Position numbers and translations under genes: made by a program
In this document: positions 32,477 through 43,774 of the stretch, one piece after another
Numbering within the stretch: the stretch's first letter is position 1
Layout: each line of letters begins with the position of its first letter
Origin: Larix kaempferi
Taxonomy: Eukaryota; Streptophyta; Pinopsida; Pinales; Pinaceae
Assembly: GCA_027924585.1 (NCBI GenBank)
Contig: BSBM01000486.1
Span: forward strand, 43,952,501-44,016,500
Length of the DNA stretch: 64,000 nucleotides
Direction of reading: 5' to 3'
The notes under the pieces: generated by a model
Databases searched by the model: none
Told to the model about the DNA's origin: nothing
What the model saw: only the letters and a program-made list of their open reading frames with translations

Positions 32477-33280
32477 ATGGATCCATCTCAGAATGTGTTG
32501 TTGAATCCATTTAATTATTTTGAATGGAAGGCACATATGGGGATCTTGTTGAGGTTGAAATGTCTATACAAAGTGACAATGGCCACTAAGAATGATACTA
32601 CTCCAGCTGTGGATAAATCTAAGTGGCACAATCAGAGATATGAGGCTTATGGTCTACTATGCCTTAGCACATCAAAAGATATTCTATTCCATTCGGATGG
32701 TCTAACAAAACCAAATGAATTTTGGCTGAAAATTCAAACCTTGTTTGGTAAAATGACGAGTTGAGAGGACACCAAATAGATAATGAGCTTATTTATCTAA
32801 GTCCAATCAATTTCAATAATCTACATGATTATTTCTCCAAATTCAAGTCACTGGTTTTGGAGCTAAAGCAGTGCAGGATTGACAAAAAGGATGAGCAATT
32901 GATCTTGGAAATCCTTTCTAAATTGGGGCAAGACCACTCAGTATTTGTCTCAACCTTCCATGCTACAAAACTCACTATAAACATTTGGAACATGCCCAAT
33001 CTATTTGAATTCATGGAATCATTGACTCAGGAGCAGAATAAGCTTATGTTGATGGGTGACATAAAACCTTCAAAAGATCAAGCTTTGGTTGTTGGTGAAT
33101 CAAGGAATTCGAAGGGTAAGAAAAAGTCTCATCCCAAAAATCCTTATGAGTAGAAGAAAGAGAAGCCTAAGCCACAAGAGGATCCCTCTAGCTCCAAGCA
33201 GAATCATCAGAAGAAGAAGGAGAGAAGTAAGTGATCATACTACCAAAGGAGATTTCATCCTAAAATCTCTTGTATGAGGA
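32477..33280 (+). pseudogene. gag: Copia gag of element E
   Basis: It begins MDPSQNVLLNPFNYFEWK, a UBN2/Copia gag start. A one-base shift near 32760 moves the frame; the second part continues to about 33280 with TAG at 33151 and TGA near 33232. The C-terminal knuckle is degraded: the first Cys is a stop, the second is Tyr, and the His and last Cys remain (FHPKISC). Confidence 0.88.
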
Positions 33281-34760
33281 ATACCATTGATCACATGGCA
33301 CAACTCCTTGAGAAGAACCACATCCCCATTCCTGAAGGTGGAAAGAAGAAGGAAGGAGGTTCTAACTCTGAATACAAGGAGAGATTCCATGCCCTGATGG
33401 ACAACACATGTTCATCCACTTCTTACATGATTGATTCAGGAGCTTCAAGGCACATGGTTTCCACCAGAGATTCCTTTTCCTCTCTTGATTCCTTCGATGG
33501 CCCAAGTCCTATCATTTTTCTTGGATATGACTCAGAAACTACTTCAAAGGGTAAAGTTAGAGTAGATATAGATCATGCCTCCTTCTTTAATGTCCATTAT
33601 GTATCAAGTCTAGTGGAAAATCTATTTTCTGTCTACCAAATGACCCATACTAGTTCACCTAAAAGAGTCATTTTCACCCCTAATGTTGTAGAGATCTATG
33701 ATATTTCCACAAGAAGATTTATTTCATTAGGCACTGCCGATTATTCCACCAAAGTCTACAAGTTTTCATATTTTTTTCCTATATCTCCACCTATAACACT
33801 CCTCTCTCTTGCTAATGAAGCAAGTAAGCTTTGGCATGAGAGGTTTGGTCATCTAAATTACAAATACCTTCATGAACTACATGATAAAAACATGGTTGTT
33901 GGGTTTTCAAACATCACTTTTACTAAGGGAGTCTTCCAGGGTTGTACTCTAGAAAAACACCTAGAGAGAGTTTGAGAGATCAATACCTAAGAGAACCTAT
34001 GCACCCTTGGATTTGATCCATAGTGACATTGTTGGTCCTTTCCCTCATTTGTTACTAAAAAAATCCAAATATTTGCTTACCTTCATTAATGACCATTCTA
34101 GGTATTATTGGGTCTACTTCGTGTAGTTCAAGTCTAAAGTTTTTGGCTATTTCAAGGTTTTTAAAGCCTTTGTTGAGAACTAGTTAGGTAGGAAGATAAA
34201 GATATCATATATGATAATGAGGGAGAGTACATTAAATCTGATTTTTAGCAGCTTTGTGCAGTGGTAGGCATACACATGCAGCACATTGTACCATATACTC
34301 CTCAACAAAATGGAGTTGATAGCCGACCTCTTAAGGAGATGGCAAATTGTATGCTTGAAGCAAAATCCTTGTCACCAAATTTGTGGGCTGAGGAAATCAA
34401 ATGTGAATCCTACATACAAAAAATAGTCCCATATAGAGCATTGAAATGAGTCACCCCTTATGAAGCTTGGTGTAGTGATAAACCTAGTATCTCTCATTTC
34501 AAGATTTTTGGTTCCAAGGCTTGGGAAAGAGTGTCATCTGAAAAGAGAAGGGCCTTATATCCATAGAGTAGGCAATGTTTTTTTGTTGGCTAATAAGAGG
34601 ACACAAAGGGTTGCAAGCTTCTTGATCTTGTAACCCAAAAGGATTTCATAGAAATAAGTGTTTAGTTTGAGGAAGTTCCCTTACAAGCAGTTGAGATTGG
34701 AGAATCTTCTCAACCACCGCTAGAAGAAGAAGATGAAGAGTTGCATAAAGCTTCAGATGA
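33274..34760 (+). pseudogene. Protease and integrase of element E
   Basis: The frame is open 33274-33975. Protease DSGASRHMVST is intact at about 33433. The GAG-pre-integrase motif is LWHERFGHLNYKYLHEL. After a shift near 33960 the integrase core follows in pieces (HSDIVGPFPHL near 34020; PYTPQQNGVD near 34300), but the catalytic Glu segment is disrupted (NGVDSRPLKEM). A WSEEI-like LWAEEIKCES and a SHFKIFG segment complete the C-terminal part. Many stops. Confidence 0.86.
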
Positions 34761-35373
34761 TGAATATTCTGATTCATAATCATATAATTATAATTGATAT
34801 GATTTCATACCCGATCTCACCAACAAGGCGAAGGTGGGCTTCAAAACCATAGAAGTTGCTGGTGAAGTTGCTAGGAATCCATAGGATCCTAGAAGAACAA
34901 GATCCCAATATGATAATGCTCTTTCATTCAAGGATCCAAATATTGATTAGAAGTGTTTTATCATGGTTGAATCAGATCCTCAAACATATGAAGAAGTCTC
35001 AGAATATCCAAGATGGAGGTCTTCTATGGATGAGGCGTTCCACTCCATGCAGAAGAATGTAACATGGTAGCTAGTAAAGCTTCCACCTGGCAGAAATATA
35101 CTAAGATGTAAGTGGATCTACAAGACTAAGATGGTTGTTGATTCTCATGCAGTCAAGAATAAATCAGGGTTGGTGGCCAAAGGAATTTCCCAAGTCCAAG
35201 GTCTGTACTATAATGAGACCTTTTCCCCCATGGCAAAAATGGATTCTATTCAACTAGTCTTGGTAGTTGTAGCAGGAAAGAGTTGGGCAGTTCATCACAT
35301 GGATGTGAAGTCTACTTTCCTTCATGGTGATATCGAGGAGGAGATCTATATGCATAAACCTGAAGGCTATATT
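34761..35373 (+). pseudogene. Reverse transcriptase of element E, N-terminal part
   Basis: The best frame is 35131-35373 (FSPMAKMDSIQLVLVV, HHMDVKSTFLHGDIEEEIYM, HKPEGY). It is cut within the segment between the MDVKSTFLHG box and the SL/GLKQSPRAWY box by element F at 35374. Confidence 0.9.
35369..35373 (+). repeat. Target-site duplication of element F, left copy (ATATT)
   Basis: ATATT precedes TGTAGTGCCCC and recurs at 41585-41589 directly after GGGGCCCTACA. Confidence 0.9.
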
Positions 35374-35400
35374 TGTAGTGCCCCTAGACTACTATAGACA

Positions 35401-36289
35401 ATGTAGGGTCCCTCCTTTAGAGTCTCCTTGAACTGAACCTGAAACTTTAACAACTTCATACAAACAAATTAGCCATCATAGTTATTGGAAAAATAAAATA
35501 AAAAGCGTGAATAACTTAACAAAAATAAGCAAAACCTTAACCTGTCAACCAGATCCGGCTGGTCCATTGTCGCCTTCATCTTCCGTAGGATCCCTCCAGC
35601 AAAGCTCGTTTAACCATAGGCGGAGCAACCGTTAGCTCCGCCACCCAACCATAGGCTCATGCTTTCAGTCGCATGGCCTCCCCCGAGCTTTGGGTCGTAG
35701 AGCTCACACAAGTATTTCAGAAATTCAGCTTGGGCTTCCCTTCCCACCAGGATTTCTAAGCCAAACCCTTAGATAGCAGCAAGTCTTTGAGGCATTCAAA
35801 AATTACGACAATCATCCAAATTATGGGCCCTTTACCCATTCCCCAAGACTTCCTTATAAAGGAAAATCTCATGCGACACATGTCGCTTCATGCATAATTA
35901 AATATTTTTAATTAATTATTTAATTAAAACACTCACCCATCCAAGTGTCAGTTTCTCTAGGAAGTGCACCAACACCCCTAAGTTTGCTCCAGTTTGTCCC
36001 CCAGATATTTTAATTAACTCCTAGCTTTTAGTTGACTAGGTGTCTAATCTTAGGATTCTATTTTGCTCCTAAATAATGATTTCTATTATTTTAAATGCTC
36101 AACAAAAATAACTATTCATGTGCAAATGCCTAAATTATTTTTATGCATTTGCTAAGTAATAATCTAGAGTTATTCTCATAAGTTTTTATGTAGTTAAATT
36201 TAACAATCAAACTCACTAGGATCATGGTGCCGCGCCGTTGGGCTCCTAGTTCCTTAATTTTAATTCCCTGACATGGCACGAACACGAAA
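35401..36289 (-). repeat. Inverted copy of the F LTR 3' part
   Basis: The reverse complement matches 39610-40486 and 40706-41584 with very few differences. It runs from TGTAGGGTCCCTCC (end of LTR) to CCCTGACATGGCA. It follows directly on the 27-base true LTR start at 35374. Confidence 0.92.
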
Positions 36290-38427
36290 TTTTAAAGAGA
36301 TAGTTTATTTTATTACTTCTTATGTTCAACATGAAATAGCTTATTATGTATATGAATGTGTTTTGTAATATATCTTTGAGATGATAAGAGCTAATGGAAA
36401 GAGGTCGTGAGGTTTTGTTTTATATTTTAGTTAAGAATTAAAATGTATATGTTTTAGATATATATTTATAATTGGTTATGAAATAAGTTATTTAAATAGT
36501 TGCCCTAAAATGTTTCCATTTTACTATATAGTTGAATCTAAATTGCGTATGTTTTTAATATTTTATTTCATAATAAATAAATTATTTAATGGTTCATTGT
36601 AATATGTTATCTTTGGATAATACTGAGTTATAGTAGAGATTAGAGCTCGTATATATTTTGGTGTTGAGTTATGAAAGTATTTGGAATTGATCTATGTGTA
36701 TATGTTATAACTTAGTGATAAGGGCAAATAAATAAATAGAATTAACGAGATGTAAAGATGGTAGTACTAAGCAATCACCTAGTTGAATTGAAATGAACAT
36801 GTGTATTAAGTAATAAATAGAAGTGGATTACACTAAGTACTCATCCCTTAGTGAAGAATATCAATGATATAATGGTAGTTATCAATAAAACTAATTTATG
36901 ATGCTTATGTAATTTACTGAAAGCATGTCAACATAATATAGATGATTTAACAATGTTATGTTAATAAATCTAGAAGAAAATGTTGATGATGAATTAGGTG
37001 ACCAATATCATATTTTTAGTTTAGATAATAGTAATGAGTAAAAGGATGTAGCAAAGACTTGTATAGCCTTGAGACGTTAAGTTCCCGTTATTTTAAAATA
37101 TTCATTTAATTTTATAAACGTGACGAGTTGTATGGAAATTTATATATTAAGGATTTTTAAGGTTTCCAATGTAATTGCCTTAGTGGCGTGGATTGATATT
37201 TGAATGGTTTATAAATGAGAGTAGAATGTACTATAGAGATTGTGAATATGTAATGAATTTACGTAAGGACTTTGCAACTGGAATACCTATGATAATAATA
37301 GGTGTAGAGTATAGTTCCAAGTATGTTTAGTCTTAAGTTTAGATAATATGTAATGGTATTGAGGATTCCAAGAAAGTAGAGTCACTACACCTTTAGATGG
37401 CATGGGTAACCTGACTGATTGAGGCTTAACAAAAGAAAGGGTTAATACTTTAGACCTAAGGAATTCATTGAAGAACTAGAATGAAGAAACAAATGAGTAT
37501 GATTTTTAAGAAGACGATTATGGTAAAACAAGGTATGGAGACAATTAGCATAGTAAACTGAACGTTATGATGCTAACCTTAGGCCAGGAGATAAAGCTGA
37601 TGAAATACGACTAGCCCAAGATAGAACTCGAGGAGGTTGAGAAAACACACCTAGTACGACTTGATGAGTCTGTCGAAGTAGTCCTATGACAACGAAAATG
37701 ATGAAATGAGGTAAGGATGTGATAAACTCATTAACTTGGACATGATATTACTAATGAAAGGATTGAAAGTTAAATTTCAATATATTCGAGTAAGTCACTA
37801 AATTTCGAAGACTCGAATTTTATCTTACTGAGAAACTACATTATTGAAACATTTAGAGGTATTTGGAAGTAGTTTGATGGGAATTGATTTTGGAATGTTT
37901 AAGGGTCTCTCTTGTTTTGTTAAAACCGAGATTATATCTTACCCATCTACTTTTGACTGAATATTTTGTGATGTTTACTTTCTCTCCTTGGATGGGGGAT
38001 AACCAATTAGATTTAAACCTTTGAATCCTTGCTTGGATTTCTTATGTTGATAAATTATTGGGTGGCTATTGACACAATGCAACCTGTTGAAAATTCGAAC
38101 ATCATAGACCCGCGTGAACGACTAAGAGATATGGAAAATCGAGTTGGGACAGACAAATTATGGAATGTATTATCGGATTGATATGAGAAGAAGTTACGAT
38201 TAAGTTCCTGAGGGTATATTGTGACCATACTAGATGATATAGGAACTAATGACTTGAACCACTTGTGCTTATAGCCATGATTGTTGGAGAAAAATAGAAT
38301 ACAATGACATGAAGTTGAGAATAGAAATTTAACATCGAAAGAACGAGAACAAAAATTTAAGCCTAATGTCGGAAGTATGAGAACAAAATTTAACTTCGGG
38401 ACGAAGTTCTATTTATGAGGGGGTGTA
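36290..38427. other. Internal part of F, no readable genes
   Basis: AT-rich, full of stops in all frames. The last ~60 bp (AACTTCGGGACGAAGTTCT, then GAGGGGGTGTA) resemble the chromovirus polyprotein end and polypurine tract before an LTR. Confidence 0.5.
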
Positions 38428-38784
38428 TGTAATGCCCCTAGAATGACTGTGGACCTTAAGGGCACCTGTCGAGTGACCCAGCTGAACAACTTCGATATAA
38501 TGGTCTCTTGAGCCTTGTTATGTCTTAAATGATTGAGGAAAACCTGAAGATGGGAATGACGACAATAATTGATAAATGAATTAAAGAATTAAATTATATT
38601 TGTGGAGTGGTATAATTGATTGGCTAGTTCTTGCTTAATGATTAGCCTGGATTGATCAAGTCAAAGTGCAGTAGGACAGTTACAGTCCTAGCTCTGCAAC
38701 TTGGGAGGACGCAACTGAGATGAGTCATAGCTTTCCATTTTTATTCTGAACTTCGGGACGAAGTTCTAATTAAGTAGGGGTGTA
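38428..38784 (+). repeat. Partial LTR (start fragment) of the F family
   Basis: It starts TGTAATGCCCCTAGA and includes AAGGGCACCTG, matching the first part of the full LTR at 38785. It ends in a second copy of the GGGACGAAGTTCT..GGGGTGTA junction. The 52-bp junctions at 38391-38442 and 38750-38801 are direct repeats. Confidence 0.78.
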
Positions 38785-40486
38785 TGTAGTGCCCCTAGAC
38801 TACTATAGACATTGAGGGCACCTGCTGAGTCACCTGACTGTTTGAAACATTAATAAAATAACCCTATGATTTTATTTTGAGTATATTTATGATTACGATT
38901 GATTGATATATGTGCATTTGGGTAGTTATTGTGAATGGACAATTTCATGTTGTTTAACGATTAACTTTGATATGAAAACTGTACATATGAATGATGCTTA
39001 AACGACTAGCTGTGCAATTGATTATGTGATTAGACGAATGAGTAATGATTAAGTAAATTATATATGCTTAATGAAGCAACAGATTTATAAAACAAATTGT
39101 GATTATTGAGGACAGTGCTACTAATTTACGTTTGCGAGAAATGTGTGTAGCGACAGGTGAAACGGTTCACCAACGGACACACAAAGGAATATGAAGGGTC
39201 GTAGAGTACGAGTAAATCACACATAGGGAGAGAGACGACGATGTCGACTTCCGATGGAATACCACGCTTGAGCAGATAAGCACTGATCCGCTTGCTCAAG
39301 AGGAAAGCGTGAGGGCGTACGAGGTGGGCCACGATGGAGCTGGTCACGTACGAGTTGGGGGGGCGCGCAGTGAGAACGGACTCACTCCTCAACGCCATTA
39401 GTCCCTAGATAGCATGTAGACGGAGGATGGATGGTAACGATTCCTAAAATCCCTACAAGAGTTCCCGCAAGTCAAAACGGAAAGATGGTGGCAGAAGGGC
39501 CCGACGATGCGGTACCCTGTCGAGAACGGAAAGAATGGATGCAAGGACCCAACGATGCGGTACCATGCCAAGGAATGTAAACCATGGATGACTGGACCTG
39601 ACGGAGTGGTGCCATGTCAGGGAATTAAAATTAAGGAACTAGGAGCCCAACGGCGCGGCACCATGATCCTAGTGAGTTTGATTGTTAAATTTAACTACAT
39701 AAAAACTTATGAGAATAACTCTAGATTATTACTTAGCAAATGCATAAAAATAATTTAGGCATTTGCACATGAATAGTTATTTTTGTTGAGCATTTAAAAT
39801 AATAGAAATCATTATTTATGAGCAAAATAGAATCCTAAGATTAGACACCTAGTCAACTAAAAGCTAGGAGTTAATTAAAATATCTGGGGGACAAACTGGA
39901 GCAAACTTAGGGGTGTTGGTGCACTTCCTAGAGAAACTGACACTTGGATGGGTGAGTGTTTTAATTAAATAATTAATTAAAAATATTTAATTATGCATGA
40001 AGCGACATGTGTCGCATGAGATTTTCCTTTATAAGGAAGTCTTGGGGAATGGGTAAAGGGCCCATAATTTGGACGATTGTTGTAATTTTTGAATGCCTCA
40101 AAGACTTGCTGCTATCTAAGGGTTTGGCTTAGAAATCCTGGTGGGAAGGGAAGCCCAAGCTGAATTTCTGAAATACTTGTGTGAGCTCTACGACCCAAAG
40201 CTCGGGGGAGGCCATGCGACTGAAAGCATGAGCCTATGGTTGGGTGGCGGAGCTAACGGTTGCTCCGCCTATGGTTAAACGAGCTTTGCTGGAGGGATCC
40301 TACGGAAGACGAAGGCGACAATGGACCAGCCGGATCTGGTTGAAAGGTTAAGGTTTTGCTTATTTTTGTTAAGTTATTCACGCTTTTTATTTTATTTTTC
40401 CAATAACTATGATGGCTAATTTGTTTGTATGAAGTTGTTAAAGTTTCAGGTTCAGCTCAAGGAGACTCTAAAGGAGGGGCCCTACA
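38785..40486 (+). repeat. LTR of F (1.7 kb)
   Basis: It runs TGTAGTGCCCC to GGGGCCCTACA. Four degenerate units of about 48 bp (ACGATGCGGTACCATGCC type) begin at 39496, 39544, 39593 and 39641. Short open frames across this block are read-throughs of the repeat. Confidence 0.86.
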
Positions 40487-41584
40487 TCAACGCCATTAGT
40501 CCCTAGATAGCATGTAGACGGAGGATGGATGGTAACGATTCCTAAAATCCCTACAAGAGTTCCCGCAAGTCAAAATGGAAAGATGGTGGCAGAAGGGCCC
40601 GACGATGCGGTACCCTGTCGAGAACGGAAAGAATGGATGTAAGGACCCAACGATGCGGTACCATGCCAAGGAATGGAAACCATGGATGACTGGACCTGAC
40701 GGAGTGGTGCCATGTCAGGGAATTAAAATTAAGGAACTAGGAGCCCAACGGCGCGGCACCATGATCCTAGTGAGTTTGATTGTTAAATTTAACTACATAA
40801 AAACTTATGAGAATAACTCTAGATTATTACTTAGCAAATGCATAAAAATAATTTAGGCATTTGCACATGAATAGTTATTTTTGTTGAGCATTTAAAATAA
40901 TAGAAATCATTATTTAGGAGCAAAATAGAATCCTAAGATTAGACACCTAGTCAACTAAAAGCTAGGAGTTAATTAAAATATCTGGGGGACAAACTGGAGC
41001 AAACTTAGGGGTGTTGGTGCACTTCCTAGAGAAACTGACACTTGGATGGGTGAGTGTTTTAATTAAATAATTAATTAAAAATATTTAATTATGCATGAAG
41101 CGACATGTGTCGCATGAGATTTTCCTTTATAAGGAAGTCTTGGGGAATGGGTAAAGGGCCCATAATTTGGACGATTGTCGTAATTTTCGAATGCCTCAAA
41201 GACTTGCTGCTATCTAAGGGTTTGGCTTAGAAATCCTGGTGGGAAGGGAAGCCCAAGCTGAATTTCTGAAATACTTGTGTGAGCTCTACGACCCAAAGCT
41301 CGGGGGAGGCCATGCGACTGAAAGCATGAGCCTATGGTTGGGTGGCGGAGCTAACGGTTGCTCCGCCTATGGTTAAACGAGCTTTGCTGGATGGATCCTA
41401 TGGAAGACGAAGGCGACAATGGACCAGCCGGATCTGGTTGACAGGTTAAGGTTTTGCTTATTTTTGTTAAGTTATTCACGCTTTTTATTTTATTTTTCCA
41501 ATAACTATGATGGCTAATTTGTTTGTATGAAGTTGTTAAAGTTTCAGGTTCAGTTCAAGGAGACTCTAAAGGAGGGGCCCTACA
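40487..41584 (+). repeat. Direct second copy of the F LTR 3' part (1098 bp)
   Basis: It begins TCAACGCCATTAG directly after CCCTACA of the first copy and matches 39389-40486 with only scattered single-base changes. It ends at the ATATT duplication. Confidence 0.94.
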
Positions 41585-41589
41585 ATATT

Positions 41590-42732
41590 TCATATCCATC
41601 ACTTGTGTGTAGGCTAAGGAAATCATGGTATGGCCTCAAGCAATCTCCCAGAGCTTGGTATGCAAAGATGGACCATTTCCTCCTGACACAAGATTTCCAC
41701 CTATGTAAATCTGATTTGAATGTGTATATAAATCACATCAATGGTAATATTCTGATTATAGTGTTATATGTTGATGAATTACTAATCACAGGTAGTTCCA
41801 TTGATGAAATTTATTCACTGAAGATAGCTTTGCATCAAGATTTCTCCATAACATACCTTGGGATACTCATGCATTTTTTGGGGATTGAGATCTCTTAGTC
41901 ACCCTCAGGTATCATAGTATCTTAGTATAAATATGCTTCTTACCTGATAAAAAGGTTTAATATGGCATATTGTAAGGCTCCAAGGCTCCAAAGACTCCTT
42001 TCCTTTCAGGAGTCAGACTAAAAGAAGGAGATTCTACACCATTGGTTAACAACACCCTCTACAGACAACTAGTTGGAAGTCTGGTGTACTTAACTAAATC
42101 CCCACTAGATTTGGCATATGTATTAATTCATGATGCAATTTATATCGAGAAGCCACCTGAGCTCCATTGGAGGGCTTCAAAAAGGATCTTGCACTTTGTG
42201 CAAGGCACCAAGACACATGGGATCCACTATGTTGTCGATTCCTCTTTGGATCTAGTTGGATTTTCTAAGTCAGATTGGGATGAAGATAGCACAGACCAAA
42301 ATTCCACTTCTGGTTTTGTATTCATGCTTGGATAAGGGCCTATATCCTGGTCCAGTAAGAAGAAAAGTTCAATTGCACTCTCTTAAGCAGAGGCAGAGTA
42401 CCAAGGAGTAGTGAATGCAGCTACTCATTGCATCTGGTTGCAAGGAATTCTTGGTGAGTTTGGGATTGAATTTAGAACTCCCATTGTTATTTGGGTTGAT
42501 AATCAGAGTACTGTAAGGATTTACACTAATCCAATACTTATACAAAGAACCAAGCACATTGAAGAACACATGCAATACATTTGAAGTCTAGTGCATGAGA
42601 GATTGATCATTTTGTAGTATTTCCCTTCTACTGAGAAAATTGCTAACATATTTACTAAATGCTTCACATAGAAGACTTTCATCCATATTAAGCTACTGCT
42701 TGGGGTGGTTGAACATGAGGTGAATGCTGCTT
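41590..42732 (+). pseudogene. Reverse transcriptase C-terminal part and RNase H of element E
   Basis: It continues the frame cut by F: WYGLKQSPRAWYAKMD, then the catalytic box YVDE (41767-41778) where YVDD is required, then HFLGIEIS. RNase H pieces: LYRQLVGSLVYL, WDEDSTDQNSTSGF, then VIWVDNQSTVRIYTNP with the CDNQS position as VDNQS, and NIFTKCF near the end. Many stops (for example 41896, 42333). Order and motifs are Ty1/Copia. Confidence 0.9.
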
Positions 42733-42904
42733 GAAGATCAAGTTTCATGTTTTTGTTCTTGTCCATTTTGAGGGAGGGTTTTGTCCCATGATTTTTCCCT
42801 ATTTTCCTCGGTTTTTGGACAATGATATGTAAAGGGTGACCAAGCCTTTGTTTTTGGTCCCTAATTTTTCTTATTTTTGTCACATACAGTTAGGCACAAG
42901 GGGG
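42733..42904 (+). other. 3' untranslated end and polypurine tract of element E
   Basis: Non-coding; ends in ACAAGGGGG (42897-42904 region) directly before the 3' LTR. Confidence 0.75.
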
Positions 42905-43583
42905 ATTCTTAGAGCATTAAAACCCACTTTCATACTTAGGATATAAGTTTTATTTGATTTTATTACTTTCATAGGTTTTTTACTAAGTTGGTGGCCACAT
43001 ATTTCCTTCCTAGGCCCACCTTTTGTCATCCTCATCCACTTGAGTGCACTCATCAGAAAATTGCCTACTTTCTAGCTATCCTAAGTGGCAAAGGTGCACT
43101 TACTCCTTTTGCACTGCTTTTACTGCTTTTTCTACTTTTAAGTGGATAAGGCAAAAGCTAGGTGCTCCTAGAGGTGTTGGAAACTGCTTGCTTTTATGGC
43201 CAAACCATCATTCATCTTTTTATCTCCAAAAGGAATCATCTATTTTCATCACTCATCACATTCCAAAACCATTTTGGACAATTCATGAGCTTTATGACTG
43301 ATTTGGAGTTAGATGTTTCTACCTTGGGGGGTTTTAGCTAGTTTTAGTAAGCCTACTTTGTGATATTTTCATATGCCTCCAAGGCAATTCAAATTTCTGA
43401 TGTAACATTATATATTTGCAGCCACTTAATTGTTCAAGGTTGGATGATGTAACTTTATGCAATACAGTTTAATATTTTGCATACTTTCAGTGTCAATTTT
43501 CAATATTCTATGCAATTCTAGCTTAGCAACTTTAGTGAGAGTTTTATTCAATCTTCATGATCAACCTGTGATCAGATTTCACA
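42905..43583 (+). repeat. 3' LTR of element E
   Basis: It matches 31506-32194 and ends ATTTCACA. It is followed by CCGTG, which does not match the five bases before the 5' LTR (TCCTA). Confidence 0.9.
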
Positions 43584-43774
43584 CCGTGGAAGCAATCAAT
43601 TTTCCTTCAATAAATGTGACGTTTACCATATCCTATTTGTTCATTTATGTTTTGTTTAAATTTCAAATGTAAATGTATGCTTAAGTTTAAGATTTAAAGT
43701 CTTTAAGTTTAGGTCTTTATATCAATGGTGGCCTTTAATGCTCCAGCATTGGAACTTAAGGCTCTAATACCATA
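43584..43774 (-). other. Leader fragment and primer site of chromovirus G
   Basis: On the minus strand TGGTATTAGAGCC lies two bases after the LTR end GGGTGTTACA, at about 43772-43757. The remaining leader is cut at 43583 by element E. Confidence 0.72.

Larger units (their letters stand above)
35374..41584 (+). mobile_element. Element F: rearranged chromovirus-like LTR element inserted in E
   Basis: The 6.2-kb insert is bounded by TGTAGTGCCCC..GGGGCCCTACA and ATATT duplications. The left end is 27 bp of LTR start followed by an inverted LTR segment (35401-36289). The internal part 36290-38427 has no readable domains. At the right is an LTR-start fragment (38428-38784), a full LTR (38785-40486) and a second direct copy of the LTR's last 1.1 kb (40487-41584). 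GGGACGAAGTTCT upstream of the LTR start is the usual chromovirus polyprotein end. Orientation is plus, judged from that junction. Confidence 0.82.

Noticed and set aside
39507-39758. Two nearly identical small proteins in LTR F (also 40575-40856)
   Set aside because: They read through a degenerate tandem repeat within a duplicated LTR segment; identity follows from the duplication.
31501-43588. Target duplication for element E
   Set aside because: TCCTA on the left and CCGTG on the right do not match for any plausible LTR boundary.
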